64,000 nucleotides of DNA from Comamonadaceae bacterium. GTDB taxonomy: Bacteria > Pseudomonadota > Gammaproteobacteria > Burkholderiales > Burkholderiaceae_C. Of this stretch, positions 7,859-16,801 are shown piece by piece. The stretch is taken from assembly GCA_013297875.1 (NCBI GenBank), contig JAAFIW010000017.1:35027-99026 (forward strand), given 5' to 3'. The notes beneath the pieces were generated by a model. That model saw nothing but the letters and a program-made list of their open reading frames with translations. It was not told the origin of the DNA and ran no database searches. The first letter of the stretch is position 1. Every line of letters begins with the position of its first letter. The translations under genes and the position numbers were made by a program.

Positions 7859-8344
7859 TCAGCGGCAACGCAGGGGCAACAGATTCGGCGGCACGTCGGT
7901 CCGGTTCACGCCGCGCGCCACCATGCCCTTGGGTGCGCCGGCATTGCCGCACACCCAGGCCACCGGCACGATTTGCGCGTCTTCCACCACGCCGGGGCGC
8001 AGGGTGACGGTTTTGCCTTTGATGGCACCGCTGGCCCGGTTGCCAAACACCACATGAATTGCGCCGTCTTGCAGGGTGACCGAGCTGACCAGGTTGCTCA
8101 CAATTTTGTTGGCATCGGGCACTTCGGCCGATGCGTTGTCCGCATGTATTTCTTTGGTCGCAGCCCAGCGGGCCGCCACGGGGCGCTTGACCAGATCGGC
8201 TAGCGGCAGGGCCTCGTCAATCTGCTCACGGGCGATTCTGTCGAAGTAGCTGGGCAGGGCGATCAGCGCCAGAATGGCCACGATGGCGATCACCACCATG
8301 AGCTCGATCAGCGTGAATCCGCGTTTGAAGAAAGAGGCGTTCAT
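7859..8344 (-). CDS. Type IV pilin-like / pseudopilin protein
   Basis: The 161-residue protein has the class III leader MNASFFKRG|FTLIELMVVI with the prepilin peptidase site G|FTLIE, then AIVAILALIALPSYFDRIAR as the hydrophobic spine. The globular part has one clear cysteine pair near the end (VWVCGNAG and LPLRC, about 30 residues apart), like the D-loop of type IV pilins. It sits alone between the sigma gene and a cell-wall hydrolase, so whether it is a major pilin, minor pilin or type II secretion pseudopilin is unresolved. PilU is encoded elsewhere in the window (58.9-60.1 kb). Confidence 0.85.
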   Translation of the reverse strand: MNASFFKRGFTLIELMVVIAIVAILALIALPSYFDRIAREQIDEALPLADLVKRPVAARWAATKEIHADNASAEVPDANKIVSNLVSSVTLQDGAIHVVFGNRASGAIKGKTVTLRPGVVEDAQIVPVAWVCGNAGAPKGMVARGVNRTDVPPNLLPLRCR

Positions 8345-8398
8345 GGCCGGATGATAAGAGCCGATGCATGACGGCTTGCCAGCACCGGCAAGCCAGCC

Positions 8399-8998
8399 TC
8401 AGGGAACCAGCGGTTGCGCAGCCGAGGGTGCCGGCGGGGCATTGCCCGTGCCCAGCACGCGGCGCGCGCCATCAAACCGGGTACGCCAGTATTGGTTGCC
8501 CATGTCTTCCACCCGCACCTGCGAGCCCGAGCGGGGTGAGTGGATGAACTTGCCCTCGCCCACATAAATACCCACATGGCTGAAGGTGCGACGCAGGGTG
8601 TTGAAAAATACTAAGTCGCCAGGTTGCAACTCGGCTTTTTCTATTTTTTGGGTGGCGGCCGCTTGCTGGTCGGCCGAGCGGGGCAGCAGCAGGCCCACGG
8701 TTTGCTGGTACATGGCCCGCACAAAGCCGCTGCAATCAAAACCGGTTTCCACCGAATTGCCACCACGCTGGTAGGGCACGCCCAGAAAGCCCATGGCGTT
8801 GACCACCAGCTCGGAGGCGCGGTTGGTGACGGCTTGGGTGGCCTGCTGAATCTGGCCGACCAGGCCTTTTTCAGCCAGGAAGCTGCCCATATCGTCTTCG
8901 GCCGGGGCCGCTTGCGCTGACGGGGCCACCACCATGCCGGTGACCAGCACAGTGGCTGACAGAATGAGGGCATGGAGGTTAAAGCTGGGGCTTTGCAT
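8399..8998 (-). CDS. NlpC/P60-family peptidoglycan endopeptidase (C40)
   Basis: This 199-residue secreted protein has signal peptide ILSATVLVTGMVVAPSAQAA. The NlpC/P60 domain has VVNAMGFLGVPYQRGGNS, the catalytic Cys in TGFDCSGFVRAMYQQ, and the catalytic His in FSHVGIYVGEGKFIHSPR. The family cleaves bonds in peptidoglycan stem peptides. The length and Spr-like architecture suggest a periplasmic hydrolase involved in wall growth. A short Pro/Ala-rich tail (NAPPAPSAAQPLVP) follows the domain. Confidence 0.92.
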   Translation of the reverse strand: MQSPSFNLHALILSATVLVTGMVVAPSAQAAPAEDDMGSFLAEKGLVGQIQQATQAVTNRASELVVNAMGFLGVPYQRGGNSVETGFDCSGFVRAMYQQTVGLLLPRSADQQAAATQKIEKAELQPGDLVFFNTLRRTFSHVGIYVGEGKFIHSPRSGSQVRVEDMGNQYWRTRFDGARRVLGTGNAPPAPSAAQPLVP

Positions 8999-9074
8999 GG
9001 ATGCGGAGAATACCCCAGCTTGAGGTGGGCGCGCAAGTTACTTCATCTGTTTTCTTGAAAAGTGTTTTAACTCT

Positions 9075-10208
9075 ATGATTTTCATCAATATTTTCAGATT
9101 TTTGATGCCAAAAAAGCCTGCAGTGGTTTTTGCTGTGACCGGGCTTTTGGCCGCACTCGGTGCTGTGCACGCGCAAACCGCGCCCAGCTTGCAAGCCGTA
9201 GCCACGGGCCTGGACAGACCCTGGGCGGTGGCGTTTTTACCCGATGGCCGGTTTGTGGTGACCGAGAAAGCCGGGCGCATGCGCGTTGTGGCGGCTGACG
9301 GGCGCGTGGGCCCGCCGCTGGCGGGCGTGCCCGAGGTGGTGGCGCGTGGCCAGGGTGGCTTGCTCGATGTGGTGGCCGATGCGCAATTCGAGAAAAACCG
9401 CACGCTGTATTTTTGCTACGCCGAGCCAGGGCAGGGTGGCAGCAGCACCGCGCTGTCCAGCGCCCAGTTGTCGGCCGATGGCACCGCGCTGCAAGGCGTC
9501 AAGCGCCTGTTCAGCCAGCAGCCCAAGGTGGCCAGCAACCTGCATTTCGGTTGCCGCATCGTTCAAACCGCTGACGGCAAGCTGTTTTTGACGCTGGGCG
9601 AGCGCTACCAGCGTATGCAGGACGCGCAGCGCCTGGACAACCACCACGGCAAGGTGATCCGCCTCCAAGCCGACGGCAGCGTGCCGTCAGACAACCCCTT
9701 TCTGGGCCGCGCTGGCGCGCTGCCCGAAATCTGGAGCTACGGCCACCGCAACCTGCAAGGCGCCACGCTCGGGCCAGACAGCCTGCTGTGGACGCATGAG
9801 CACGGCCCGCAAGGCGGCGACGAGATCAACATCGCCCGTGCCGGCCGCAACTACGGCTGGCCCGTCATCACCTATGGCGAAAACTACGGCGGCGGCAAGA
9901 TTGGCGATGGCATCACCGCCAAAGACGGCCTGGAGCAGCCGCTGCACTACTGGGTGCCCTCCATTGCGCCCTCGGGCATGGCGTTTTTAAGCAGCCCGCG
10001 CTACGGCAAATCTTGGCAGGGCAATTTGTTTGTAGGTTCGCTGAAATTCAACTACCTGGCGCGGCTGGAGCTGACGGGTGAAAAAGTGACACGCGAGCAC
10101 AAGATCGAGGTAGGCCAGCGCGTGCGCGACGTGCGCCAGGGGCTGGATGGGCTGCTGTATGTGTTGACTGACAGCGAGCAGGGGCGGTTGTTGCGGTTGG
10201 TGCCTTGA
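9075..10208 (+). CDS. PQQ-dependent sugar dehydrogenase (aldose dehydrogenase, YliI-like)
   Basis: The 377-residue protein has a signal peptide (AVVFAVTGLLAALGAVHAQT) and the beta-propeller features of soluble aldose sugar dehydrogenases. These include GLDRPWAVAFLPDGRFVVTE, GQGGLLDVV, LFLTLGERYQRMQDAQRLDN, HHGKVIRL, YGHRNLQG, HEHGPQGGDEIN and NYGWPVITYGENY. Enzymes of this family oxidise sugars in the periplasm using PQQ. No PQQ synthesis gene is in the window. A second in-frame ATG at 9105 (MPKKPAVVF) gives a more typical signal peptide and could be the real start. Confidence 0.9.
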   Translation: MIFINIFRFLMPKKPAVVFAVTGLLAALGAVHAQTAPSLQAVATGLDRPWAVAFLPDGRFVVTEKAGRMRVVAADGRVGPPLAGVPEVVARGQGGLLDVVADAQFEKNRTLYFCYAEPGQGGSSTALSSAQLSADGTALQGVKRLFSQQPKVASNLHFGCRIVQTADGKLFLTLGERYQRMQDAQRLDNHHGKVIRLQADGSVPSDNPFLGRAGALPEIWSYGHRNLQGATLGPDSLLWTHEHGPQGGDEINIARAGRNYGWPVITYGENYGGGKIGDGITAKDGLEQPLHYWVPSIAPSGMAFLSSPRYGKSWQGNLFVGSLKFNYLARLELTGEKVTREHKIEVGQRVRDVRQGLDGLLYVLTDSEQGRLLRLVP

Positions 10209-10413
10209 ATCGGCTTCAGCACCTAAAGAGCGGCAAAGTTGCGTGCGTAGATGTCGGGGTCGCCCGACAGCGCCTGCCTTTTCTTTGCTTCGCCATAGAA
10301 AAGTCAAGCAAAAGAAAGGCGACCCGGCAGTCCGGGTCGCTCCGCTTCGCTGCGGGTACCTTGCAGTGCTCAAACCCAGTGGGGTCACGTGCAAACTCGC
10401 CTGCGGCTCAAAA
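10209..10413. repeat. Intergenic stretch with stem-loop repeat
   Basis: No gene is seen between the dehydrogenase and the MFS gene (564 bp). This part has an imperfect hairpin, CCTTTTCTTTGCTTCGCC against AGTCAAGCAAAAGAAAGGCG, followed by GACCCGGCAGTCCGGGTC. An outer inverted pair, AAACCCAGTGG (10373) and CCACTGGGTTT (10606), encloses the MITE copy 2, as if the MITE had landed in an older palindrome. Confidence 0.5.
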
Positions 10414-10589
10414 GGGAACCTCTGCATAAGTCCTTGTGGAGCTGTGGCGTGCCCAATTCTCGTGTTCGGGGGATGGGATGCAAGGCGTCTTTTTGCAGCC
10501 AATAGCGGTGCTATTGGCAATAAAAGCAACGCAGCAGACCGCCCGAGACCGCGCGATCACAGGCCGCAAGGACTTGTGCAGAGGTTCCC
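10414..10589. mobile_element. MITE-like element, copy 2
   Basis: The ends are GGGAACCTCTGCATAAGTCC(TTG) and CAAGGACTTGTGCAGAGGTT(CCC), a 23-bp inverted repeat with one mismatch. The centre has CCAATAGCGGTGCTATTGG, a hairpin matching copy 1. The element has no transposase and is about 175 bp. It is presumably mobilised in trans by an unseen insertion sequence. Confidence 0.85.
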
Positions 10590-10772
10590 CCGCAGGTGCC
10601 CTGATCCACTGGGTTTTGCGCTCCTCAGCCCAGCCTGAACGGGGTTTCCTGGATACCCTGTTCAGTCCGAACGGAAATTTCAAACGGCATCGGGCCGGAT
10701 CAATAACATCAGGCGATTCGGCATCTGACCGGTAAGCTGGCCCTGGGTCTTGCAGTTCACAATGTCTGGCTT

Positions 10773-12029
10773 ATGAACGCTCTTCAAACCCTGGGTGTGC
10801 GCGGCCACACGAGCGTGCCGCCGCACATTTTGCCCACCCTGGTGCTGGCGCAGTTTGCCTGCACCTCGCTTTGGTTTGCGGTGAATGCCGTCATGCCCGA
10901 CCTGCAACGCGACTGGGGTTTGCCTGCCTCAGCCGTGGCCACGCTCACCTCGGCGGTGCAACTGGGTTTTGTGGCGGGCACGCTGGTGTTTGCCTTGCTC
11001 ATGCTGTCGGATCGTTTTCCACCCACGCGTGTATTTTTGGTCTGCGCCTTGCTGGCTGCGATGGCCAATGCTGGCTTGCTGCTGGTGAACGGGCGGCTGC
11101 CGGGCGATTGGGGGTGGTTGCTGGTGTTGCGGTTTGTGGTGGGTTTTTTGCTGGCGGGCATCTATCCGGTGGGCATGAAGATCGCGGCCAGTTGGTACCG
11201 GCAGGGCTTGGGGCTGGCCATGGGTTTTTTGATTGGTGCGCTGGTGCTAGGCACGGCATTGCCGCACGGGCTGCGAGCCCTGGCGGTCAGCGCCCTGGTG
11301 GGTAGCGTGCCGTGGCAGGGTGTGGTGGTGGCGGTGTCGGCGCTCGCGGTATGCGGTGGCCTGGCGGTGGGCATGCTGCTGCCACCAGCACCAGTACCGG
11401 TGGGAGCCCGCCCAGGTGTTGCACCGATTCAGATCAAGGCCCTGGGCATGATCGGCTCAGACCGGTTGCTGCGTGCCAGTGTGTTGGGCTACTGGGGCCA
11501 CATGTGGGAGTTGTATGCGTTTTTTGTTCTGGTGCCCACGGTGGTGGCAAGCCGGGTGTACACCGAGGTGGCCGCCAGCGCCTGGGCGTTTGCGGTGATT
11601 GCAGCCGGGTTCATCGGTTGTGTGCTGGGCGGATGGGCGGCGCAACATCGCCGGGTTGTACAGGGCAGCGCACGCGTGGCACAGGTGCAACTGGCCACCA
11701 GCGCGGGCTGCTGCCTGGTCGCGCCCCTCATGCTGGTGGCACCTTTGCCTGTTTTTGCGGTGTGGCTGCTGCTGTGGGGCATGACGGTGGCAGGCGACTC
11801 GCCCCAGTTTTCAACCTTGACGGCCCAAAACGCACCGCCTGCCGTGGTGGGCAGTGTGCTCACACTGTCCAATTGCATCGGCTTTGCGATATCGGTGGTC
11901 AGCATTCAATTGTTTGTGGCCGCCGCACAGATCTGGCCGTTGGCTTGGGTGCTGCCGTGGCTGGCGCTGGGACCCTTGGTCGGCTTGTGGGCCCTGCGGC
12001 CCTTGCTGAGGGTTGGGACATCGGCCTAG
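10773..12029 (+). CDS. MFS transporter
   Basis: The 418-residue protein is almost entirely hydrophobic with about 12 predicted helices (for example ILPTLVLAQFACTSLWFAVN, WGWLLVLRFVVGFLLAGIYP, AFAVIAAGFIGCVLGGWAAQ). The cytoplasmic loop after helix 2 has LMLSDRFPPTRVF, an MFS motif A variant. The family exchanges small molecules across the inner membrane; the substrate cannot be inferred. It is convergent with and overlaps by 4 bp the following minus-strand gene. Confidence 0.85.
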   Translation: MNALQTLGVRGHTSVPPHILPTLVLAQFACTSLWFAVNAVMPDLQRDWGLPASAVATLTSAVQLGFVAGTLVFALLMLSDRFPPTRVFLVCALLAAMANAGLLLVNGRLPGDWGWLLVLRFVVGFLLAGIYPVGMKIAASWYRQGLGLAMGFLIGALVLGTALPHGLRALAVSALVGSVPWQGVVVAVSALAVCGGLAVGMLLPPAPVPVGARPGVAPIQIKALGMIGSDRLLRASVLGYWGHMWELYAFFVLVPTVVASRVYTEVAASAWAFAVIAAGFIGCVLGGWAAQHRRVVQGSARVAQVQLATSAGCCLVAPLMLVAPLPVFAVWLLLWGMTVAGDSPQFSTLTAQNAPPAVVGSVLTLSNCIGFAISVVSIQLFVAAAQIWPLAWVLPWLALGPLVGLWALRPLLRVGTSA

Positions 12030-13015
12030 CGCCGCCGCTTGGGTACACGCAGCACCCAGTCACCCTTACCGCGGTTGCAGCCAAACCAGGCATTCCACAC
12101 CCGTGGGTCATTCAAGTTAGTCGCTTGGGCCAGCAGCGCAGACACCTGGCTCAGGCTGTAACCGGGTGAGCAACTGCCCGAATCGCGCGGGTACCACCAG
12201 TCGGCATCGCGAATGCCGTACTCGTCAAAGCTGGCATCGCCAAACGATGCGGGGGGCTTGTTATCAAAGTTCTTCACCGGGCCGACGATGGTCAGCTTGA
12301 TGCTGCCTTCACGCACGTCAATTTCTGAAATTCGGGCATCGGGCGGCAGGTGCCGCGCCAGCACGTCCAGCACTTGGGTGGGTTGCTTGAGCCAATCGGT
12401 GGCACCTGCCAGCGGCGGATTCGCTGGCACGTTTTTGACGGCCAGATGGGGCGCAGGCTGATGGAGCAGCAGTGGCAGGGCCACGGCTGGCGGGCTGGCA
12501 GTGCCTGCTCCTGCGTGAGACCAACGCCGCTCAAGCCGGGTTTGCGTGGCGGGGTCGATAGCAGCTTCCAAAGCCACTGTGCCCTCATCTGCAAAGCTGG
12601 CGTAGTAGGTAAACAGGTTCACATCAACGGCATTGAGGGCGGGGCTGATCGCCGCGCGTGGGTAGCGCCAGCCACCGCGAATGCCTTCGCTGGTACACGA
12701 CTGGTGCCGCATTGAGGTGTTGTCCACACCGCTTGGCACATACCACTCCAGGCGACCCGGGCTCCAGGCCAGCGCCAGGGGAAGCTGGTGCTGTGCGTAC
12801 CCGGACATCAGTGCGCGGCAGTGGGCAATGGTCTGCCCCATGGTCATGCCCTGGAAATCCATGCGGGCTTGTTGCTTTTCTTGCTCGTGGCGCGCCTGCT
12901 GTTTGGCCTGCTCCTGGTTTTCTACCTGGCTGCGCCAAACACCAAAGGCTACGATCAACAGCAGCACAATGCCGTAAGGCAGGTGCCTCAGCCACGGCAG
13001 TTTGTGCATCGCCAA
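12026..13015 (-). CDS. Hypothetical membrane-anchored protein
   Basis: This 329-residue protein of unknown family has a short cytoplasmic start, one membrane helix (LPYGIVLLLIVAFGVWRSQV) and a charged coiled segment (ENQEQAKQQARHEQEKQQAR). A periplasmic domain follows. The C-terminal third contains GDASFDEYGIRDADWWYPRD and FGCNRGKGDWVLRVPKRR, with several cysteines (for example C87, C107). It resembles pilin-like assembly proteins in organisation only. It lies just downstream of mltD on the same strand (6 bp gap), so the two may be co-expressed. Confidence 0.7.
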   Translation of the reverse strand: MAMHKLPWLRHLPYGIVLLLIVAFGVWRSQVENQEQAKQQARHEQEKQQARMDFQGMTMGQTIAHCRALMSGYAQHQLPLALAWSPGRLEWYVPSGVDNTSMRHQSCTSEGIRGGWRYPRAAISPALNAVDVNLFTYYASFADEGTVALEAAIDPATQTRLERRWSHAGAGTASPPAVALPLLLHQPAPHLAVKNVPANPPLAGATDWLKQPTQVLDVLARHLPPDARISEIDVREGSIKLTIVGPVKNFDNKPPASFGDASFDEYGIRDADWWYPRDSGSCSPGYSLSQVSALLAQATNLNDPRVWNAWFGCNRGKGDWVLRVPKRRR

Positions 13016-13021
13016 TACCGC

Positions 13022-14593
13022 CTACCGTCTGCGCTTCTTCACTACTGCCCCAGAACCCGCCCGTTTCACAGCCACGGCCTTGCCTTTGGCCGACTTGCCA
13101 CCTCGCGCAGACGGGGCCCGCGCTTTGACTTGCAGATACACCACCACCGCCTGTCCGGCCTTGAGTGCCGCACCGGCATTGGTTTTGTTCCACTGCGCCA
13201 CATCGCCGGGGCTGACGTTGTAGCGCCGGGCCAGTGAGGTCACCGTGTCGCCCTTGCGTGCTTTGACGGTGGTGCGGCGGGTGACGATTTCGGGGGCCAG
13301 GCTGAGTTGACCGTTGTCGGCCACGGTCAAGGCCACATCGGTTTTGACGGTGGCCGAGCGCGAGACCAGCAAGGTGGAGCCGGTGCGGATCAGCATGCGC
13401 GGGGGGATGTTGTTGGCACTGCGCAGCTCGGCTTCGGTCATGCCCACGCGCTGGGCGGCGGCTGCCACGCTCAACGTGGCGGGTGCTGTCCAGGCGGTCC
13501 AGGTGGCATGCTGGCCGTTGCCGTGGGCTTGCAGGTTGCGCTGGAACACCTGGGCGTTGTCCCAGGGCAGCAAAATTTGGGGTGTGCCAGCGGCCAGGAT
13601 GACCGGGCGGTTGGCCGCCGGGTTGAGTGCCTTGAAGTCTTCAATCTTCACATCAGCCAGCCGAGCGGCCAGGGCCACGTCAATGTCGCGGGTGATGTTC
13701 ACGCTTTGAAAGTAGGGGTGGTTGTCGATGACGGGCAGCTCAGTGCGAAAGGCTTCGGGGCTGGCCACGATGTTTTTCATCGCTTGCAGCTTGGGCACGT
13801 ATTGGCGGGTTTCGTTGGGCATGTTCAGGTCGGTGTAAGCCACGCCTTTGCCTTCTTTCTGGTTGCGCGCAATGGCGCGGCCCACGCTGCCTTCGCCCCA
13901 GTTGTAAGCAGCCAGTGCCAGGTGCCAGTCGCCAAACATTTTGTGCAGCTTTTGCAGGTAGTCCAACGCAGCGCGGGTAGAGGCCAGCACATCGCGCCGG
14001 TCGTCGCGAAACACGTTTTGCTTCAGGTCAAAGTGCGTGCCGGTGGCCGGCATGAACTGCCACATGCCAGCTGCTTTGGCGCTAGAGACAGCCTGAGGGT
14101 TGAACGCGCTTTCGATGAAGGGCAGCAGGGCCAGCTCGCTGGGCATGTTGCGCCGCTCCAGCTCTTCAACAATGTGAAACATGTACTTGCGCGAACGCTC
14201 GCTCATGCGCTGGATGTAGTCGGGCCGGGTGGCGTAGTACTGCTCGCGGTCACGCACCAGATCGCCTTGCAGGTCGGGCATGGCGTAGCCGCGGCGAATG
14301 CGGTCCCACAAGTCAACTGGAGCGGCCAGAGTTGCTACGTTTTGTGTAGCTGCTTGAGCAGGCTCTACAGGGGATAGCGGGCCGTTGGGTATGAAAGGGG
14401 GAATGGTGACGGCGACGCTGGGGGTGGTGGGTGCCGGTGTGCTGGCTATGGTGGACGTTGGGGCTGGCGCGGGGTTTGGGCTGGGTGTCGTTGCCTGGGT
14501 TGGCGCAGAGGCCGTGGGGGCATCTGTTTTGGGGCTGCTGGCGCAACCAGCAAGAAAAATGGCAAGGCAAAGGGCGGTGGCAATGGGTTTCAT
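13022..14593 (-). CDS. mltD: Membrane-bound lytic murein transglycosylase D
   Basis: The start MKPIATALCLAIFLAGCASS gives a lipoprotein signal with lipobox LAGC. The SLT domain shows the catalytic Glu in LALLPFIESAFNPQA, then SSAKAAGMWQFMPATG and AALDYLQKLHKMFGDWHLAL, AYNWGEGSVGRAI. The C-terminal part has a LysM-like domain (ARKGDTVTSLARRYNVSPGD, VAQWNKTN). It cleaves peptidoglycan glycan strands to 1,6-anhydromuropeptides at the outer membrane. A Pro/Thr-rich linker lies between the lipobox and catalytic domain. An interspersed repeat is embedded in frame in that linker (EPAQAATQNVATLA). Confidence 0.94.
   Translation of the reverse strand: MKPIATALCLAIFLAGCASSPKTDAPTASAPTQATTPSPNPAPAPTSTIASTPAPTTPSVAVTIPPFIPNGPLSPVEPAQAATQNVATLAAPVDLWDRIRRGYAMPDLQGDLVRDREQYYATRPDYIQRMSERSRKYMFHIVEELERRNMPSELALLPFIESAFNPQAVSSAKAAGMWQFMPATGTHFDLKQNVFRDDRRDVLASTRAALDYLQKLHKMFGDWHLALAAYNWGEGSVGRAIARNQKEGKGVAYTDLNMPNETRQYVPKLQAMKNIVASPEAFRTELPVIDNHPYFQSVNITRDIDVALAARLADVKIEDFKALNPAANRPVILAAGTPQILLPWDNAQVFQRNLQAHGNGQHATWTAWTAPATLSVAAAAQRVGMTEAELRSANNIPPRMLIRTGSTLLVSRSATVKTDVALTVADNGQLSLAPEIVTRRTTVKARKGDTVTSLARRYNVSPGDVAQWNKTNAGAALKAGQAVVVYLQVKARAPSARGGKSAKGKAVAVKRAGSGAVVKKRRR
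14331..14375 (+). repeat. Interspersed repeat inside mltD
   Basis: The + strand reads GTTGCTACGTTTTGTGTAGC then TGCTTGAGCAGGCTCTACAG, matching the TAGCTGCTTGAGCA core. It is in frame in the mltD linker, coding EPAQAATQNVATLA. Confidence 0.6.
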
Positions 14594-14607
14594 GAGCGGG
14601 CTTGGCT

Positions 14608-15396
14608 TTACCTGTAGTTGTTTTTCCATTCGCGCAGGCTGGCAAAAATGCCTGCCTCGTCGCGGGGGCCGCTGGGGTTGTGGGCCACAGCGGCGGCGAT
14701 CACGTCAGCCTGGCGGCTGCGTAAAAAAGGGTTGATTTGAAGCTCTTGCGCCAGGGTGGAGGGCAGGGTGGGCAGGTCGGCGGCCCGAAGCGCCTGGCAG
14801 CGGGCTTGGTAGTCGAACAGGGCAGCGTTGCCGGGCTCCACGGCGCGGGCAAATTTCAGGTTCGACAGGGTGTATTCGTGAGTGCAGCACACCCGGGTGT
14901 GGCCGGGCAGGGCGGCCAGCGCGTCCAGAGAGGCCAACATTTGCGCGGGGGTGCCTTCAAACAAGCGGCCGCAGCCGGCCGAAAACAGCGTGTCGCCACA
15001 AAACAGCAGCGGTGAGCCCTGTTCGTCCGTGTTTGCATCAGCGCAGTAGTAGGCAATGTGGCCAGCGGTGTGGCCGGGCACGTCGATCACGCTGAATTCA
15101 AGCCCTAGCGCGTGCACGGTGTGGCCCTGGGCGAGGCGGGTTAGCGGCTCGGGAATGCGCTCGCGGGCGGGGCCATACACGGCGGCGCCGGTGGCTTGGC
15201 GCAACTCATCCACACCGCCGATATGGTCGGGGTGGTGGTGCGTCACTAAAATAGTTTGAAGTTGCACGCCGTGGGCTTGCAGCGCTGCCAATACCGGCTG
15301 GGCATCGCCAGGGTCTACGACCAACGCATGCTGGCCGTTGTGCAGCAGCCAGAGGTAGTTGTCAGAAAAGGCTGGCAGTGCAAGAAGTTTTTTCAT
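14608..15396 (-). CDS. gloB: Hydroxyacylglutathione hydrolase (glyoxalase II)
   Basis: The 262-residue metallo-beta-lactamase fold enzyme hydrolyses S-lactoylglutathione to lactate and glutathione. The metal site THHHPDHIGG carries the family signature THxHxDH, here with an extra His. Further ligands are in DVPGHTAGHIAYYC, FCGDTLFSAGCGRLFEGT and CTHEYTLSNLKFA. The start MKKLLALPAFSDNYLWLLHN is the usual GloB start. A methyltransferase is divergent with only 18 bp between starts, so promoters overlap. mltD follows 14 bp downstream on the same strand. Confidence 0.95.
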   Translation of the reverse strand: MKKLLALPAFSDNYLWLLHNGQHALVVDPGDAQPVLAALQAHGVQLQTILVTHHHPDHIGGVDELRQATGAAVYGPARERIPEPLTRLAQGHTVHALGLEFSVIDVPGHTAGHIAYYCADANTDEQGSPLLFCGDTLFSAGCGRLFEGTPAQMLASLDALAALPGHTRVCCTHEYTLSNLKFARAVEPGNAALFDYQARCQALRAADLPTLPSTLAQELQINPFLRSRQADVIAAAVAHNPSGPRDEAGIFASLREWKNNYR

Positions 15397-15414
15397 CACG
15401 AACTGATTATAGAA

Positions 15415-16197
15415 ATGCAAGATTGGTTCGAAACCCCACCCGGACGCTACCTGCTGGCCTGGGAACAGGCGCAGTTTGACGAAGCGGTGGTCGACATGTT
15501 TGGCTACCACGCGCTGCAACTGGGCCTGCCGCAGGTGCAGGGCCTGCGCACCAACCGCATGCCCCACCAATGGCTGGCGCTGGCGAAACAGCCTCTGGAA
15601 GCCGCGCCCACACACCATTTCATTTCTGATTTTTCAGCCCTGCCATTTGCCGAAAACAGCCTGGACCTGGTGCTGCTGCCCCATGCGCTGGAGCTCAACG
15701 CCGATCCCCACGCTACCTTGCGAGAGGTGGAGCGGGTGCTGGTGCCCGAGGGGCGGGTGGTGATTTGCGGCCTGAACCCAGCCAGCCTGTGGGGCCTGCG
15801 GCAGCGGCGGGCGCGGCTGTATCGGCATTTGGGGTTTGGCCAGTTGTACTTGCCGGAGGCAGGCGAATTCATTGGCTACCGGCGGCTGCGCGACTGGTTG
15901 CGCCTGCTCAGCTTTGAGGTGGATTCGGCGCACTTCGGCGTGTGGCGGCCCGCGTTTCGCGGGGAAGCCTGGCTGCAACGCTTTGAATGGATGGACAGCC
16001 TGGGCGAGCGCTGGTGGCCGATTTTTGGGGCGGCTTACTGCGTGGTGGCCGTCAAACGCGTGCGCGGCATGAAGCTGCTGGGCCCGACCTGGAAAAATTC
16101 ACGCAAACTCTCGGGCTCGCCCGCTCCTGTTTCTGTAGCTGGTCGAGCCCATTCCACCTGGGCTACCAGCGATTTTGATCAAAAAACGGACTTATGA
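15415..16197 (+). CDS. SAM-dependent class I methyltransferase
   Basis: The 260-residue protein has a Methyltransf_11-like core: [40 protein letters not shown] and [20 protein letters not shown]. The glycine-rich motif I is weak. Its neighbours between gloB and rnhA are conserved in many Burkholderiales, but the substrate is unknown to me. The last ~25 residues ([20 protein letters not shown]) derive from an embedded interspersed repeat. The stop overlaps the rnhA start by 4 bp. Confidence 0.85.
   Translation: MQDWFETPPGRYLLAWEQAQFDEAVVDMFGYHALQLGLPQVQGLRTNRMPHQWLALAKQPLEAAPTHHFISDFSALPFAENSLDLVLLPHALELNADPHATLREVERVLVPEGRVVICGLNPASLWGLRQRRARLYRHLGFGQLYLPEAGEFIGYRRLRDWLRLLSFEVDSAHFGVWRPAFRGEAWLQRFEWMDSLGERWWPIFGAAYCVVAVKRVRGMKLLGPTWKNSRKLSGSPAPVSVAGRAHSTWATSDFDQKTDL
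16130..16178 (+). repeat. Degenerate interspersed repeat in the methyltransferase tail
   Basis: TTTCTGTAGCTGGTCGAGCC is followed by CATTCCACCTGGGCTACCAG and GATTTTGAT. This keeps the TAGCTG-GAGC-CTGGGCT layout of the family. It codes for the last part of the protein. Confidence 0.5.
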
Positions 16198-16640
16198 ACC
16201 TCATTCACATCTACACCGACGGCGCCTGCAAAGGCAACCCTGGACCTGGCGGCTGGGGCGTGTTGCTCAAGCTGGGCGATACCGAAAAAGAACTCTTTGG
16301 CGGCGAGCGGGAGACCACCAATAACCGCATGGAAATGATGGCTGTGATTCAAGGCCTGTCGGCTTTGAAAAAGCCCTGCATCGTCACCCTGTTTTTAGAC
16401 AGCCAGTACGTGCTCAAAGGCATCACCGAGTGGCTGCCCGGCTGGAAGGCCAAGGGCTGGCGCACGGCCGCCAAACAGCCGGTGAAAAACGTTGATTTGT
16501 GGCAGCAACTGGATGCGCTGGTGGCTGGCGGTGGCCACCAAATCGAGTGGCGCTGGGTCAAAGGTCATGCAGGAGACCCTGGTAACGAGCGGGCTGATGC
16601 GCTGGCGAACAAGGGGGTTGATTTGGCTCTGGGGCGTTGA
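16194..16640 (+). CDS. rnhA: Ribonuclease HI
   Basis: The 148-residue enzyme degrades the RNA strand of RNA-DNA hybrids. All four catalytic acidic residues are in place: D in [18 protein letters not shown] in [17 protein letters not shown] in [11 protein letters not shown], and D in [14 protein letters not shown]. The length and order match the E. coli enzyme family. It overlaps the methyltransferase stop by 4 bp (ATGA), so the two are coupled. Confidence 0.97.
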   Translation: MNLIHIYTDGACKGNPGPGGWGVLLKLGDTEKELFGGERETTNNRMEMMAVIQGLSALKKPCIVTLFLDSQYVLKGITEWLPGWKAKGWRTAAKQPVKNVDLWQQLDALVAGGGHQIEWRWVKGHAGDPGNERADALANKGVDLALGR

Positions 16641-16646
16641 ATCATT

Positions 16647-16705
16647 CGCTATGAAATGAATAGCTGCTTGAGCAGATTTGGCCTGGGCGCGGCAGGCTTT
16701 TCGTT
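16647..16705 (+). repeat. Interspersed repeat, intergenic copy after rnhA
   Basis: GCTATGAAATGAATAGCTGC is followed by TTGAGCAGATTTGGCCTGGG, a good match to the GCTAT-ATAGCTGCTTGAGCA-GGG layout. Confidence 0.7.
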
Positions 16706-16801
16706 TGAAATGCTGCAACATAAACCTAACAGTCGCGCCCGCACACCCTTAAAGCCCCGCGTGTGATACCTCGTTCTGGCTGCTCACTGATACATTGCAC
16801 C

